Below, one piece after another: positions 32,525 through 34,497 of a DNA stretch of 34,497 nt (its first letter is position 1; every line of letters begins with the position of its first letter). Below the pieces are notes generated by a model. It did no database searches. It saw only the letters and a list, made by a program, of their open reading frames with translations, and was not told the origin of the DNA. Both the position numbers and the translations under genes were made by a program. The DNA comes from Micromonosporaceae bacterium (GTDB lineage: Bacteria; Actinomycetota; Actinomycetes; Mycobacteriales; Micromonosporaceae), in contig JAHRHA010000058.1 in the NCBI GenBank assembly GCA_020027875.1, positions 1 through 34,497 of the forward strand, read 5' to 3'.

Positions 32525-34497
32525 TTAGGCGCGGGGCTTCTCCCGAATCTCGAACGTCTCGATGATGTCGCCCACCTTGACGTCGTTGTAGTTGCCCAGG
32601 GTCAGGCCGCACTCGAAGCCCTCGCGGACCTCGGTCGCGTCGTCCTTAAAACGCTTGAGCGAGGTGATGGTGAGGTTCTCCGCCACCACCGCGCTGTCGC
32701 GCAGGAGCCGGGCCTTGGCGTTGCGCCGGATGATCCCGGAGCGGACGATGCAGCCCGGAATGTTGCCGACCTTGGACGAGCGGAAGACCTCGCGGACCTC
32801 CGCGCTGCCGAGTTCGACCTCCTCGTACTCCGGCTTGAGCATGCCCTTGAGGGCCGCCTCGACCTCTTCGATGGCCTGGTAGATGACGGTGTAGTACCGG
32901 ATCTCCACACCCTCACGGTCGGCGTAGTCGCGGACCTTGCCTTCGGCCCGGACGTTGAACCCGATGATGATCGCGTCCGACGCCTTGGCCAGGTTCACGT
33001 CGTCCTGCGTTACGCCGCCAACACCACGGTGGATGATCTTGAGCTGGACCTCTTCGGCAATGTCAATCTTGACGAGGGCATCCTCCAATGCCTCCACCGA
33101 GCCGGAGACGTCGCCCTTGAGGATGAGAGTGAGTGTCGTCCGCTCGCCCTCCTTGATCCGCTCGAGCAGAGTCTCCAGGGTCGCCCGACCTCGCTTGGCC
33201 GCCTGCTGCGCCGCCCGCTCGCGGGCCTGACGCTGCTCGGCGATCTGCCGTGCGATGCGGTCCTCGGTGACGGCGAGGAAGGTATCGCCAGCCCCGGGAA
33301 CGGCGGTGAGGCCGAGCACGAGGACCGGTCGGGCCGGGCCGGCACTCGGCACGGGCGTGGCGTTCTCGTCGAGCATGGCACGTACGCGGCCGTGCGCGTC
33401 GCCGGCCACGATCGAGTCACCGACCCGGAGCGTGCCCCGGTTGACCAGCACCGTGGCGACCGGGCCGCGGCCGCGGTCGAGGTGTGCCTCGATCGCGATG
33501 CCCTGTGCCTGGCCATCGATCGGCGCCCGAAGGTCGAGTGCCGCGTCAGCCGTGAGCAGCACGCCCTCGAGCAACCCGTCGATGTTGAGACGACTCTTCG
33601 CCGAGATGTCGACGAACATCGTGTCGCCGCCGTACTCCTCGGCTACGAGGCCGTACTCGGTGAGCTGCTGGCGCACCTTGCCGGGGTTCGCCTCGGGCTT
33701 GTCGATCTTGTTGACGGCGACCACGATCGGCACCTCGGCCGCCTTCGCATGGTTGAGCGCCTCGATCGTCTGTGGCATGACGCCGTCATCGGCCGCGACC
33801 ACGAGCACCACGATGTCCGTGGCCTGTGCGCCGCGGGCACGCATGGCGGTGAAGGCCTCGTGACCCGGGGTGTCGATGAAGGTGATCGCCCGGTCCTGGC
33901 CCTCGTGCTCGACGTGCACCTGGTAGGCACCAATGTGCTGGGTGATGCCACCGGCCTCACCCTCGGCCACCTTCGCCTGCCGGATAGCATCGAGCAGCTT
34001 GGTTTTGCCGTGGTCGACGTGACCCATCACGGTCACGATCGGCGCACGGGTTACCAGGCGGGCCTCGTCAATGTCCTCGTCGAGGTCGATGTCGAAGCGG
34101 GCCAGCAGCTCGCGGTCCTCCTCCTCGGGGCTGACGATCTGAACCTCGAAGCCGAGGTGCTCGCCCAGCAGGAGCAGGGTCTCATCCGTACAGGACTGCG
34201 TCGCCGTGACCATCTCACCCAGGTTGAACATCTCCTGGACGAGCGAACCCGGGTTCGCGTTGATCCGGTCAGCGAAGTCGGAGAGCGAGGCACCTCGCGG
34301 AAGCCGGACCATCTGGCCCGAACCCCGGGGGGCGCCCGAGCTCATCGTCGGCGCGGAGAGGTTGTCGAACTCTTGACGCTTCTGCCGCTTCGACTTGCGA
34401 CCCTTGGGCTTGCCGCCGCCGCGACCGAACGCGCCGCCGGCGCCGCCCGGGCGACCACGGCCACCAGGACCGCCACCTGGGCGTCCCGCGCCAGCAC
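32525..34497 (-). CDS. infB: Translation initiation factor IF-2, N-terminus outside window
   Basis: IF-2 brings initiator fMet-tRNA to the 30S subunit and drives subunit joining with GTP. The frame is open to the right edge, so the start lies outside; the ATG at 34345 is internal. The visible N-terminal end is Gly/Arg/Pro-rich ([20 protein letters not shown]), typical of actinobacterial IF-2. The G domain follows: [15 protein letters not shown] (G1), [15 protein letters not shown] (G3), NKIDK (G4) and [14 protein letters not shown] (G5). Domains II-IV end with the IF-2 C-terminal core [20 protein letters not shown]. Normally DUF503 and rbfA lie directly downstream; here about 10.6 kb separates them. 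Confidence 0.98.
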   Translation of the reverse strand, partial: AGAGRPGGGPGGRGRPGGAGGAFGRGGGKPKGRKSKRQKRQEFDNLSAPTMSSGAPRGSGQMVRLPRGASLSDFADRINANPGSLVQEMFNLGEMVTATQSCTDETLLLLGEHLGFEVQIVSPEEEDRELLARFDIDLDEDIDEARLVTRAPIVTVMGHVDHGKTKLLDAIRQAKVAEGEAGGITQHIGAYQVHVEHEGQDRAITFIDTPGHEAFTAMRARGAQATDIVVLVVAADDGVMPQTIEALNHAKAAEVPIVVAVNKIDKPEANPGKVRQQLTEYGLVAEEYGGDTMFVDISAKSRLNIDGLLEGVLLTADAALDLRAPIDGQAQGIAIEAHLDRGRGPVATVLVNRGTLRVGDSIVAGDAHGRVRAMLDENATPVPSAGPARPVLVLGLTAVPGAGDTFLAVTEDRIARQIAEQRQARERAAQQAAKRGRATLETLLERIKEGERTTLTLILKGDVSGSVEALEDALVKIDIAEEVQLKIIHRGVGGVTQDDVNLAKASDAIIIGFNVRAEGKVRDYADREGVEIRYYTVIYQAIEEVEAALKGMLKPEYEEVELGSAEVREVFRSSKVGNIPGCIVRSGIIRRNAKARLLRDSAVVAENLTITSLKRFKDDATEVREGFECGLTLGNYNDVKVGDIIETFEIREKPRA

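Overview
The window looks like a high-GC actinobacterial chromosome, most likely from Micromonosporaceae or a close relative. The reasons are strongly G/C-ending codons, frequent GTG and TTG starts, several starts that look leaderless (a -10 hexamer 6-8 nt before the start codon), and the core gene order infB / DUF503 / rbfA / nrnA-like DHH phosphoesterase / MATE / truB / ribF / rpsO / pnp / M16 peptidase / dapB / thyX / dapA. The family placement is inference. Neither end is a natural boundary: an HNH endonuclease is cut at the left edge and infB at the right.

Left part (1-9.5 kb): an HNH_2-type nuclease and a GNAT acetyltransferase read rightwards towards the convergent thyX-dapA pair. Divergent from thyX is a ribbon-helix-helix protein with a leaderless promoter and operator-like repeats, followed by a DUF4097 beta-repeat protein. 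Then come a YcaQ/AlkX-type DNA glycosylase translationally coupled to a DUF2752 membrane protein, a GT87-type mannosyltransferase with an 18-bp tandem repeat in its 5' end, a second GNAT and dapB.

Middle part (9.5-21.9 kb, minus strand with one exception): the translation and RNA-metabolism block. It runs DUF503-rbfA-DHH phosphoesterase, two small membrane proteins, a possible 34-aa protein, a MATE transporter, truB-ribF, rpsO-pnp and an M16 protease. A large hairpin sits between rpsO and pnp, where RNase III processing is known in other bacteria. A proline-rich membrane-anchored protein reads the other way at 16.1 kb.

Right part (21.9-32.5 kb): about 10.6 kb sits between infB and DUF503, genes that are normally close together. 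It holds a secreted 2526-aa RHS/YD-repeat polymorphic toxin (signal peptide, SpvB-like start, five FG-GAP repeats, YD repeats, RHS conclusion motif, intein-like HINT domain and an 84-aa C-terminal toxin), its likely immunity gene with an 8-nt overlap, and a TRM11-like RNA methyltransferase. Downstream of the immunity gene, in visibly lower-GC DNA, lies a set of displaced and decaying toxin/immunity modules: an orphan toxin tip that still begins with the end of a HINT domain, a frameshifted immunity gene, an unassigned 48-codon frame, and a truncated, frameshifted remnant of a related immunity gene. A 14-bp identical sequence in the two HINT ends is in the same frame and could allow exchange of toxin tips.

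No tRNA, rRNA, CRISPR array, transposase or integrase was found. All family assignments come from reading motifs, not from searches.
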